A stretch of DNA of 7,493 nt from NCBI GenBank assembly GCA_023415655.1, contig JAEZKD010000001.1, positions 1 through 7,493 on the forward strand. Direction: 5' to 3'. Made by a program: the position numbers and the translations under genes. This document shows positions 1 to 5,210 of this stretch, one piece after another; position 1 is the first letter of the stretch, and each line of letters opens with the position of its first letter. This DNA is from Bacillota bacterium. Its GTDB lineage: Bacteria > Bacillota > Clostridia > Lachnospirales > Lachnospiraceae. Below the pieces are notes generated by a model. It saw only the letters and a program-made list of their open reading frames with translations, did no database searches and was not told the origin of the DNA.

Positions 1-1673
1 ATATGCAGGACATGGAGTTTACAATTGAAGATACAAAGCTTTACTTCTTACAGACTCGTAACGGTAAGAGAACTGCTCCCGCAGCTCTTCAGATCGCTTG
101 CGATTTAGTAGATGAAGGAAAGATTACAAAGGAAGATGCAATCAAGAGAATTGAAGCAAAATCCTTGGATCAGTTATTACATCCTACCTTTGATACTAAG
201 AAATTAGCAGAAGCTAAGCCGGTTGGTAATGCACTTCCTGCATCCCCCGGAGCAGCAGCTGGTAAAGTATACTTTACAGCAGAAGATGCTGTAGTAGCTC
301 ATGAAAAAGGCGAAAGAGTTATTCTTGTACGTCTTGAGACCTCTCCTGAGGATATCGAAGGTATGCACGCAGCAGAAGGTATCTTAACCGTACGTGGTGG
401 TATGACCTCTCACGCAGCAGTAGTTGCTCGTGGTATGGGTACTGCTTGTGTATCCGGCTGTGGCGAGATCGTTATTGACGAAGAAGCAAAATTATTCACA
501 ATCGCTGGTAATACAGTGAAAGAAGGAGATTATATCTCCCTTGATGGTTCTACCGGTAACATCTACATTGGTGATATCCCTACCGTAGAAGCATCCATCA
601 GTGGTAACTTTGAAAGAATTATGGCTTGGGCTGATGAAATCAGAACCTTAAAGGTAAGAACCAATGCGGATACACCTGCAGATGCAGCAAATGCAATTAA
701 GTTCGGTGCAGAAGGTATCGGTCTTACACGTACAGAGCACATGTTCTTTGAGCCCGATAGAATTCCTAAGATTAGAAAGATGATCCTTTCTAAGACAGTA
801 GAAGCAAGAGAAGCAGCTCTTAATGAGTTAATTCCTTTCCAGAAGTCTGACTTCAAGGGTATCTACGAGGTTATGGAAGGCAGACCGGTAACTATCCGCT
901 TCCTGGATCCTCCGTTACATGAGTTCGTTCCTACTAACCATGAGGATATTGTAGCGTTAGCTAAGGATATGGGACTTTCCGTTGAAGAAGTTAAAGCTAC
1001 TTGTGATTCCTTACACGAGTTCAACCCGATGATGGGTCACAGAGGTTGCCGTCTTGCTGTAACCTATCCTGAGATCGCTAGAATGCAGACCAGAGCGGTT
1101 ATGGAAGCAGCAATCGAAGTTAAGAACGAAAAAGGCTTTGATATCGTTCCTGAGATCATGATTCCTTTAGTAGGCGAGAAGAGAGAGCTTAAGTTCGTTA
1201 AGGAAATCGTTGTTGAGACAGCTGAATTAGTAAAGAAAGAGATGAACTCTGATATCCAGTACCATGTAGGTACCATGATCGAGATTCCTCGTGCTGCTTT
1301 ACTTGCAGATGAGATCGCAGAAGAAGCTGAGTTCTTCTCCTTCGGTACAAACGACTTAACACAGATGACCTTCGGCTTCTCCCGTGATGATGCTGGTAAG
1401 TTCTTAGATGCCTACTACAAGACCAAGATTTACGAGTCCGATCCATTTGCAAGACTGGATCAGGAAGGTGTTGGCCAGTTAGTTAAGATGGCATCTGATA
1501 AGGGTCGTGCAACAAGACCTGACATCAAGCTTGGTATCTGCGGTGAGCATGGTGGAGATCCTTCTACCGTTGAGTTCTGCCATAAGGTAGGCTTAAACTA
1601 TGTATCCTGTTCTCCTTTCCGTGTGCCGATCGCAAGATTAGCTGCAGCACAGGCTGTATTAAACAATAAATAA
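1..1673 (+). CDS. ppdK: Pyruvate, phosphate dikinase, C-terminal part (5' end outside window)
   Basis: Interconverts pyruvate, ATP and Pi with PEP, AMP and PPi in the cytoplasm, usually serving PPi-linked glycolysis or PEP supply in anaerobes. The reading frame is open from the window edge; the first ATG (base 3) is internal. The visible 556 residues end exactly where an 874-residue clostridial enzyme would, so about 318 residues are missing: the ATP-grasp nucleotide-binding region. Visible in order: the end of that region (QTRNGKRTA), the phosphohistidine swivelling domain with GGMTSHAAVVARGMG (catalytic His at visible residue 137, matching His455 of the Clostridium symbiosum enzyme), then the PEP/pyruvate TIM barrel with GLTRTEHMFFE, RFLDPPLHEF, EIPRA, FGTNDLTQ and GICGEHGGDP (catalytic Cys at visible residue 513, matching Cys831). 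All catalytic residues in view are intact. Codon use is strongly biased, as in highly expressed genes, unlike the AT-rich genes downstream. The spacing of the two catalytic residues makes PEP synthase or PTS enzyme I unlikely. Confidence 0.97.
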   Translation, partial: MQDMEFTIEDTKLYFLQTRNGKRTAPAALQIACDLVDEGKITKEDAIKRIEAKSLDQLLHPTFDTKKLAEAKPVGNALPASPGAAAGKVYFTAEDAVVAHEKGERVILVRLETSPEDIEGMHAAEGILTVRGGMTSHAAVVARGMGTACVSGCGEIVIDEEAKLFTIAGNTVKEGDYISLDGSTGNIYIGDIPTVEASISGNFERIMAWADEIRTLKVRTNADTPADAANAIKFGAEGIGLTRTEHMFFEPDRIPKIRKMILSKTVEAREAALNELIPFQKSDFKGIYEVMEGRPVTIRFLDPPLHEFVPTNHEDIVALAKDMGLSVEEVKATCDSLHEFNPMMGHRGCRLAVTYPEIARMQTRAVMEAAIEVKNEKGFDIVPEIMIPLVGEKRELKFVKEIVVETAELVKKEMNSDIQYHVGTMIEIPRAALLADEIAEEAEFFSFGTNDLTQMTFGFSRDDAGKFLDAYYKTKIYESDPFARLDQEGVGQLVKMASDKGRATRPDIKLGICGEHGGDPSTVEFCHKVGLNYVSCSPFRVPIARLAAAQAVLNNK

Positions 1674-1686
1674 TTTTCATAGTATA

Positions 1687-1724
1687 ATAAACAAAAAGAG
1701 GACGTAAGTCCTCTTTTTGTTTAT
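1687..1724 (+). terminator. Intrinsic terminator of ppdK
   Basis: A perfect inverted repeat of 17 bp (1687-1703 with 1708-1724) and a GTAA loop begins 14 bases after the ppdK stop. The GC core is GAGGAC/GTCCTC. The A-tract on the left and T-tract on the right make it able to work in both directions. Its arms closely resemble those of the hairpin at 2144-2183. Confidence 0.93.
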
Positions 1725-1738
1725 GGAAGACTGCCTGT

Positions 1739-1774
1739 GCTGCTCAGTACCAGGCAGTATTGAATAATAAATAA
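1739..1774 (+). repeat. Echo 1 of the ppdK 3' end
   Basis: Read in frame this stretch gives A-A-Q-Y-Q-A-V-L-N-N-K-stop, against A-A-A-Q-A-V-L-N-N-K-stop at the true end of ppdK (1641-1673). The last seven codons encode identical residues but use different codons: GCA for GCT, TTG for TTA, AAT for AAC. The shared tail is TTGAATAATAAATA (1760-1773), against TTAAACAATAAATA in ppdK (1659-1672). It lies directly after the ppdK terminator and has no start codon or ribosome binding site, so it is not a gene. Confidence 0.75.
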
Positions 1775-1850
1775 CTAATGGTTTGGTTCCTGCTTGATGG
1801 AAAGCGGATTATACGGTAATGTGAGAATAATTATAAATGAAGTTTAGTTC

Positions 1851-1878
1851 TTGTTATTCTTTGATAATCTGCTATAAT
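1851..1878 (+). promoter_or_regulatory. Sigma-A type promoter of the antitoxin RNA
   Basis: TTGTTA (1851-1856) and a perfect TATAAT (1873-1878) are separated by 16 bases. The predicted start is near 1885, just before the conserved GGCAATCG segment. No coding sequence follows before the terminator at 1925-1972, so the transcript would be a small RNA. Confidence 0.72.
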
Positions 1879-1890
1879 ATAGCTATAAAA

Positions 1891-1914
1891 GGCAATCGCC
1901 ACAGGTGGTTGACC
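1891..1914 (+). repeat. Left inverted repeat flanking the toxin-antitoxin module
   Basis: The sequence GGCAATCG-CC-ACAGG-TGGTTGACC occurs here on the plus strand. On the minus strand at 2125-2100 it recurs as GGCAATCG-TGT-ACAGG-A-TGGTTGACC. The two differ only in the short spacers between the three blocks. They bracket the module as imperfect inverted repeats of 24 and 26 bp, and lie at the predicted 5' ends of both convergent transcripts. Confidence 0.8.
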
Positions 1915-1924
1915 AGTAGAAAAG

Positions 1925-1972
1925 TGTAAAAAACCTTCCTGTCTCGCCAAAGTACAGGGAAGGTTTTTTACA
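1925..1972. terminator. Shared bidirectional terminator of toxin and antitoxin
   Basis: The left arm 1925-1942 pairs with 1954-1972, with a single bulged base, around an 11-base loop. The arms carry an A6 tract on the left and a T6 tract on the right next to the CCTTCC/GGAAGG core, so the hairpin should stop transcripts from both sides. The toxin stop codon (1970-1968, minus strand) lies inside the stem, so the two RNAs must overlap here. Confidence 0.88.
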
Positions 1973-2069
1973 TTAATGACAAATCAAAAATCAAATAAAT
2001 GAATGTCAGTAGAGCTATAATGAATATTCCGAATTGGATTAAGTCTTTAAAATCGAACTTATTGTTCAT
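1968..2069 (-). CDS. Putative holin-like type I toxin, 33 aa
   Basis: A very small hydrophobic membrane peptide. The residues are M-N-N-K-F-D-F-K-D-L, then QFGIFIIALLTFIYLIF (about residues 12-28), then D-L-S-L-M. A short polar N-terminus followed by one membrane helix with the core FG-x-FI-x-ALLT-F matches the putative holin-like toxin family of Firmicutes (related in style to TxpA/BsrG and Fst). Such peptides insert into the inner membrane and disturb membrane potential or envelope synthesis when the antitoxin RNA is lost. The start is fixed by a near-consensus Shine-Dalgarno, GGAGGTGAT, with GGAGG eight bases before the ATG. A 7-bp hairpin (2082-2097) abuts this site and may tune translation. 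The gene converges on the antitoxin RNA and its stop lies inside the shared terminator. Family recognition comes from sequence pattern only; toxicity is not shown by the sequence. Confidence 0.82.
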   Translation of the reverse strand: MNNKFDFKDLIQFGIFIIALLTFIYLIFDLSLM

Positions 2070-2077
2070 AAGCATCA

Positions 2078-2097
2078 CCTCCATTCTATGTAGAATG
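2078..2097 (-). promoter_or_regulatory. Ribosome binding site and leader hairpin of the toxin
   Basis: On the minus strand the leader has the hairpin CATTCTA-CA-TAGAATG (2097-2082), perfect over 7 bp with a two-base loop. GGAGG (2082-2078) follows at once, sharing its first base with the stem. Ribosome access at this strong site could therefore depend on the fold of the leader, as is known for other type I toxin mRNAs. Confidence 0.7.
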
Positions 2098-2099
2098 AA

Positions 2100-2125
2100 G
2101 GTCAACCATCCTGTACACGATTGCC
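2100..2125 (-). repeat. Right inverted repeat flanking the toxin-antitoxin module
   Basis: This is the minus-strand counterpart of the repeat at 1891-1914, with the same three blocks GGCAATCG, ACAGG and TGGTTGACC. It lies about 30 bases upstream of the toxin start codon, at the expected 5' end of the toxin mRNA. A weak candidate -10 (TATATC, 2138-2133) precedes it at a suitable distance; no good -35 is visible. Confidence 0.78.
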
Positions 2126-2143
2126 AGCAGATGATATAGACTA

Positions 2144-2183
2144 ATAAAGGAAAAAGAAGATCTGTGTCCTCTTTTTCCTTTAT
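2144..2183. terminator. Terminator-like hairpin resembling the ppdK terminator
   Basis: The arms 2144-2160 and 2167-2183 pair over 17 positions with one A-C mismatch and a six-base loop. An A-tract and a T-tract flank the short GC-containing core. The sequence follows the same plan as the ppdK terminator, ATAAA..AAAAAGA / TCTTTTT..TTTAT, and several differences in one arm are matched in the other. Both hairpins are followed by TATG-x-AAGAC. No intact gene lies immediately upstream on the plus strand, so it is probably a displaced copy. It could also insulate the toxin promoter region. Confidence 0.8.
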
Positions 2184-2208
2184 GTAAGACGGTTCGGGTT
2201 TGCACTGA

Positions 2209-2228
2209 GCAGCATTGAATAATAAGTA
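2209..2228 (+). repeat. Echo 2 of the ppdK 3' end
   Basis: GCA-GCA-TTG-AAT-AAT-AAG reads A-A-L-N-N-K, the final motif of PPDK, but the stop is replaced by TAT. The tail TTGAATAATAAGTA (2215-2228) differs at one base from echo 1. As with echo 1, it follows a terminator and the segment TATG-x-AAGAC, so 1687-1774 and 2144-2228 look like diverged copies of one unit of about 85 bp. Confidence 0.65.
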
Positions 2229-2274
2229 TGGTTATCGTTAGTATAACGGTTACTGAAACTTAAGTAAAATATCG

Positions 2275-2317
2275 AATCTCCTCCTCAAACCATAACGGTC
2301 AGGAGAGGAGATTTTTT
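2275..2317 (+). terminator. Orphan intrinsic terminator
   Basis: AATCTCCTC pairs with GAGGAGATT (2275-2283 with 2305-2313), with further partial pairing inside, and a T6 run follows (2312-2317). No gene precedes it on the plus strand. It may end read-through, a small RNA starting in 2185-2270, or a lost gene. A convincing promoter for such an RNA was not found. Confidence 0.75.
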
Positions 2318-2357
2318 GTGAGGGAAAAGCGGCAGAAAGGCATACGGTGTATGGTAA

Positions 2358-2538
2358 GGTGGGGAAAAAGCAATCGGGTTTGTAGGTGAATGGCTAATTG
2401 GTTTTCTTACCAAGCTATTATACATTAGGAAATGCAGAGGGAATCTTTAGAGAGGTTTTTCAAAAAGATATCAAAGTTACACTGATTGAAAGTATAAAGA
2501 CAGGTGGAGACAGATGTTTGATTAAAGTGGAAGGGTGA
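2358..2538 (+). pseudogene. Frameshifted C-terminal remnant of an unidentified protein
   Basis: Two overlapping frames read as one protein tail if one base near 2415-2424 is removed. The first (2358 to about 2420) gives GEKAIGFVGEWLIGFLTKLL. The second (from about 2422 to the stop at 2536-2538) gives TLGNAEGIFREVF, then QKDIKVTLIESIKTGGDRC, then LIKVEG. There is no start codon or ribosome binding site, and both frames are closed by stops upstream (2355-2357 and 2395-2397). The ending, an acidic residue followed by G-G-D-x-C-x-x-x-V, resembles the C-terminus of V4R/4-vinyl-reductase-like small-molecule binding domains, but this is a weak pattern match. The TGA overlaps the first GTG of the next gene (GTGA), so the intact gene was probably translationally coupled to the hydrolase. 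Confidence 0.5.
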
Positions 2539-2543
2539 CTGAG

Positions 2544-3515
2544 GTGAAAAGGATACTTGATTTACAACGGAACATTAGTGTCGAGATAGAGAAGTTGAGT
2601 AATCGTCCCTTTTATGCCATGAACTATTATGGAGACGATTGTTATAATCAATATTTAATACGAGGAGCTCATTCTATGGAAGAATACTGCTCCTTTATTG
2701 AGAATATGCTGATTGAAAGCAATAACCAGAAGATGCAATACGATAGTTTCGGATGCAGTGCCTTTGTTGCGCAAAATGAAAACGGTGATATTTTGTTTGC
2801 CAGAAATATGGATTGTGAGTATGCGATTCCGATGCTGCTTCATCTAAACAATGAGGAATCGATTAGATCGCTTTCCCTTGTTAACATGGCTGTTTTGGAT
2901 TGGGATGAGACTACATACGACACATTGGAAGATGATCCAAAGTTAACATTGGCTACTGCATACAGTCCGTATGATGGTATGAATGAGTTTGGGTTTGCCG
3001 TTGCGATTCTGACAGATGCAACAGCAATCTATACAAATGACAGCAACAAAACTACATTGTTTGATATGACTTTAACGAGACTACTGTTAGATAAAGCAAA
3101 AACGGTTGACGAAGCAATCAATTATGTGAGGGAATATAACTTGTTTTGTGATTTTGCACCGTTGCATTATATTGTTGCTGATTCTACAGGAGATGCTGCG
3201 GTGATTGAGTTTGTGGATGGAAATATGGTCATCACAAAAAAGAAAGAACGTTATCTGATAGTGTCTAACTTTACTTTATACAACAATCCAAGTAAAGAAG
3301 GCTTCGGAAAAGACCGATATGATAACTACCAGAATTCTTTAGCAAAGTGTAACGGGATTATTTCCGAAGCGGATGCGTTAGAACTATTAAAAAGTAATGT
3401 AATACCGGGAGATGAACAATGGTCTGTCGTATATAATTTAACGAAAAGAACGCTGTGGGTTACTTTTTTCGGCGAGTATGAACAGGTGTATCACTTTGAG
3501 AGAGAACAAGCATGA
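2544..3515 (+). CDS. Ntn-type linear amide C-N hydrolase (choloylglycine hydrolase / peptidase C45-like)
   Basis: A cysteine N-terminal-nucleophile hydrolase that should cleave a linear amide bond such as an N-acyl amino acid, penicillin-like or bile-salt-like substrate; the actual substrate is unknown. In the 323-residue product, the predicted nucleophile is Cys71 in FGCSAF. Arg87 and Asp90 in FARNMD lie 16 and 19 residues after it, the same spacing as Cys2, Arg18 and Asp21 of bile salt hydrolases. DGMNEFGFAV supplies the conserved Asn segment. HYIVADSTGDAAVIEF and the late YNLTKRTLWVTFFGEY strand also fit the fold. About 70 residues precede the nucleophile, so it is probably made as a self-processing precursor, as in the C45/acid ceramidase branch. 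No signal peptide is seen, so it is likely cytoplasmic. GTG at 2544 is preferred because GGAAGGG (2529-2535) is 8 bases upstream; an in-frame GTG at 2535 would add three residues. The gene is more AT-rich than ppdK. Confidence 0.82.
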   Translation: MKRILDLQRNISVEIEKLSNRPFYAMNYYGDDCYNQYLIRGAHSMEEYCSFIENMLIESNNQKMQYDSFGCSAFVAQNENGDILFARNMDCEYAIPMLLHLNNEESIRSLSLVNMAVLDWDETTYDTLEDDPKLTLATAYSPYDGMNEFGFAVAILTDATAIYTNDSNKTTLFDMTLTRLLLDKAKTVDEAINYVREYNLFCDFAPLHYIVADSTGDAAVIEFVDGNMVITKKKERYLIVSNFTLYNNPSKEGFGKDRYDNYQNSLAKCNGIISEADALELLKSNVIPGDEQWSVVYNLTKRTLWVTFFGEYEQVYHFEREQA

Positions 3516-3611
3516 TAGTTACGGAAGAATTTATGATAATTGAAAATGTATAAAAGAATCATGATTAGTGAAGAAGAACTTTTAGAACACTATAAAAAGG
3601 CACACCAATAG
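3512..3611 (+). pseudogene. Short degraded ORF pair behind the hydrolase
   Basis: An ATG overlaps the hydrolase stop (ATGA, 3512-3515) and opens M-I-V-T-E-E-F-M-I-I-E-N-V-stop (3512-3553). A second frame begins at ATG 3546 and reads MYKRIMISEEELLEHYKKAH-Q-stop (3546-3611). Joining the frames would give one small acidic/basic peptide of about 33 residues, coupled to the hydrolase. Neither part has its own ribosome binding site or a recognisable family, so a decayed gene start is the likeliest explanation. Confidence 0.3.
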
Positions 3612-3647
3612 TTAAAATTGGTGAATGAAATTTAAGGAGGTACATGC

Positions 3648-4166
3648 ATGTATATTGATTTAGAAACAGATAGATTATATCTAAAATGTATAGGATATGA
3701 TGATGTGGGTTTTATATATAAACAATTTTCCACAGAAGAAGTGAATCGATATTTATTTGATGCAGAACCGTTGAACTCAGAAGAGGAAGCAAAAGAAATT
3801 ATCGAATTTTACATGGAACCCGAACCGAGAAATCAGTATCGTTGGATTATTATTTTGAAAGAAAATGATGAGAAAATTGGAACATGTGGTTTTCATTGCT
3901 GGAATAGAGACAATGGCGAGATAGAAATGGGATACGATTTGCAACCATTATACTGGAAAAACGGATATATGAGTGAGGCACTTACAACAATCGTGAAGTT
4001 TGCAAAAATGAATATGGAAGTGAAAAAGGTGTATGCTCATATATATCCTGAGAACACTGCTTCCGTAAAGACTGTTGAGAAAATGGGTTTTGTAAGAACC
4101 GGTGAGCAATATTATGAAGTTTTTAGAGGGAAAGAATATATTCATGACATCTATCTTTTTACATAA
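3648..4166 (+). CDS. GNAT-family N-acetyltransferase, RimJ/RimL type
   Basis: Expected to transfer the acetyl group of acetyl-CoA to an amine: a protein N-terminus, polyamine, amino acid or antibiotic. The 172-residue length is typical of the Acetyltransf_3 group. It opens with the usual ETDRLYLKCI strand (residues 5-14). The middle strands IGTCGFHCWN and EIEMGYDLQPLYW lead to the acetyl-CoA loop WKNGYMSEAL, where KNGYM is a slightly degenerate form of the Q/R-x-x-G-x-G/A signature. The end has the family motif PENTASVKTVEKMGFVRTGE. The start is fixed by AAGGAGG with AGGAGG (3635-3640) seven bases before the ATG. A 7-bp hairpin (3603-3623) lies just upstream of that site. It has its own strong ribosome binding site and a 132-base gap from the hydrolase, so co-transcription is possible but not demanded. 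The substrate cannot be read from the sequence. Confidence 0.88.
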   Translation: MYIDLETDRLYLKCIGYDDVGFIYKQFSTEEVNRYLFDAEPLNSEEEAKEIIEFYMEPEPRNQYRWIIILKENDEKIGTCGFHCWNRDNGEIEMGYDLQPLYWKNGYMSEALTTIVKFAKMNMEVKKVYAHIYPENTASVKTVEKMGFVRTGEQYYEVFRGKEYIHDIYLFT

Positions 4167-4582
4167 ACAATAGGATAAAGTTCATGTATGTGTAGACAGA
4201 TCAATAAATCTGAATTATGCAGACTTTAGCAAAAGAACACAACTATATATGGAACTACGTTTTCATTGAGTGCAACACAAGCAGTTTTGAATAGTAAATA
4301 ATGTTGAGATTTCAGCGTTTTTCGATGGTTTAGCTTACGTTATACTGTTTTGAGTAGTAGCGAAAAATTATAGGACACCCTATCATATTATAATGTGGTT
4401 GGGTGCATTGTAATACTACGAAAAAAGGGATGACGATCATGTGTAATGGTTACGAGTATTATTACGGATTATATTGAGAATTCTCACTAGCTATGGTTGA
4501 ACCTAGATGATTTGTATTGTAAAATGTAAATATGGGTCGAAGTGATTGGTAATGTCAAATTGAGATATGGAGATAATTATAT
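4167..4582. other. AT-rich spacer with a ppdK echo, no recognised gene
   Basis: These 416 bases hold echo 3 of the ppdK end (4266-4301), an isolated TATAAT (4389-4394) without a good -35, a perfect palindrome TGAGAATTCTCA (4475-4486), and a 12-codon ORF (4439-4477) reading M-C-N-G-Y-E-Y-Y-Y-G-L-Y-stop. That ORF has AAAGGGA eight bases before its ATG. No terminator with a T-tract follows the GNAT gene. The promoter of the next gene must lie here but no confident one was found. Confidence 0.5.
4266..4301 (+). repeat. Echo 3 of the ppdK 3' end
   Basis: In frame it reads L-S-A-T-Q-A-V-L-N-S-K-stop, against L-A-A-A-Q-A-V-L-N-N-K-stop at 1638-1673: 8 of 11 residues plus the stop agree, over equal length with no gap. 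Nucleotide changes are mostly at third codon positions. Upstream, similarity fades, although an AACTATATAT segment (4241-4250) recalls AACTATGTAT of ppdK (1597-1606). It lies about 2.6 kb from the gene end, beyond the hydrolase and GNAT genes. Confidence 0.72.
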
Positions 4583-5086
4583 ATGAAGAAAAAAGTAGTT
4601 ATATCGATAATTTTGTTTGCTGGGTTTATTTTAATTCTTGTTATAACAAAATTGCTAAATACTTCTCAATATACAAGCTACTTACCCGTTCCGAATGCAA
4701 TTAACCTTTATTACAATGGCGAAGAAAAACAAATTTTAAAGAATAGTGGTTTACAAGATTGGAATGGTGAGGATTTATTCAAAACTATCTGTAAATCAGT
4801 GATATTTAAAATGCCGGACGAAATAAGTGCTGAGAACTCATCCTTTCTATCTGAAACATCGGATGAAATAATGGAGGCAAAAAAAGATGCAGTCGGATTT
4901 TACTATAACAAACCTAAAAAAATTAGTGCCTACAATGGAGCTTTAAGACAGATACAATATACGGAGATACTTGTTGTATTAAATGGAGAATATCGCGACA
5001 ATATTTATATCAGAATGAAAGATAAATCATATTTATTTATTGGAGCGAGGAATAACCTAGTTTACTTAAATAAAAACTATTTTTAA
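4583..5086 (+). CDS. Membrane-anchored protein of unknown function, 167 aa
   Basis: No family is recognised. The N-terminus is K-K-K followed by a hydrophobic stretch VVISIILFAGFILILVITKL (residues 5-24), then a polar region. This fits a signal anchor with the rest outside the cell; there is no lipobox Cys and no clear signal peptidase I site. The outer part has two blocks: YLPVPNAINLYYNGEEKQIL (about 34-53), resembling a beta-rich start, and a C-terminal half rich in Tyr, Asn and Lys ending YLFIGARNNLVYLNKNYF. A charged, possibly helical segment (about 80-105) separates them. The start is supported by GGAGA (4569-4573) nine bases upstream. It stands alone between spacers, is clearly AT-rich compared with ppdK, and uses AT-ending codons, which could suggest later arrival. 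A lipoprotein-like or immunity-type role is possible but unsupported. Confidence 0.65.
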   Translation: MKKKVVISIILFAGFILILVITKLLNTSQYTSYLPVPNAINLYYNGEEKQILKNSGLQDWNGEDLFKTICKSVIFKMPDEISAENSSFLSETSDEIMEAKKDAVGFYYNKPKKISAYNGALRQIQYTEILVVLNGEYRDNIYIRMKDKSYLFIGARNNLVYLNKNYF

Positions 5087-5210
5087 GAATTGACGGTGCA
5101 TTTAGCGAATAACCCGATTGATTTTGTATCTATAACGAAATGGGTAGTATTGATGATTTCAGTGCATGCTATTAAATTTATTACATTGATTATAAGAAAT
5201 AATGAAGTAG

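Larger units (their letters stand above)
1885..1972 (+). ncRNA. Putative antitoxin RNA of a type I toxin-antitoxin module
   Basis: A transcript of about 90 nt is predicted from the promoter at 1851-1878 to the terminator at 1925-1972. It runs towards the minus-strand toxin gene, and the two 3' ends overlap across the shared terminator and the last codons of the toxin. This convergent 3'-overlap layout is that of txpA/ratA in Bacillus subtilis, of several Clostridioides difficile type I modules, and of the par locus of plasmid pAD1. The 5' part has CCAC-AG-GTGG, able to form a short hairpin (1899-1908), and contains GGTTGACC, which also occurs at the 5' end of the predicted toxin mRNA. There is no plausible ORF inside it. 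The transcript ends are inferred, not measured. Confidence 0.65.

Noticed and set aside
563..1452. Several minus-strand open frames of 70-97 codons inside ppdK
   Set aside because: They lie opposite a gene with intact catalytic motifs, have no ribosome binding sites, and look like shadows of its biased codon use.
2655..2843. 62-codon minus-strand frame inside the hydrolase gene
   Set aside because: No ribosome binding site and no family likeness; the plus strand carries clear Ntn hydrolase motifs.
3948..4145. 65-codon minus-strand frame inside the GNAT gene
   Set aside because: Opposite conserved acetyl-CoA binding motifs, with no translation signal.
4217..4294. 25-codon frame starting at 4217 across echo 3
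   Set aside because: No ribosome binding site. The meaningful frame here is the one matching the ppdK end, which has no start codon.
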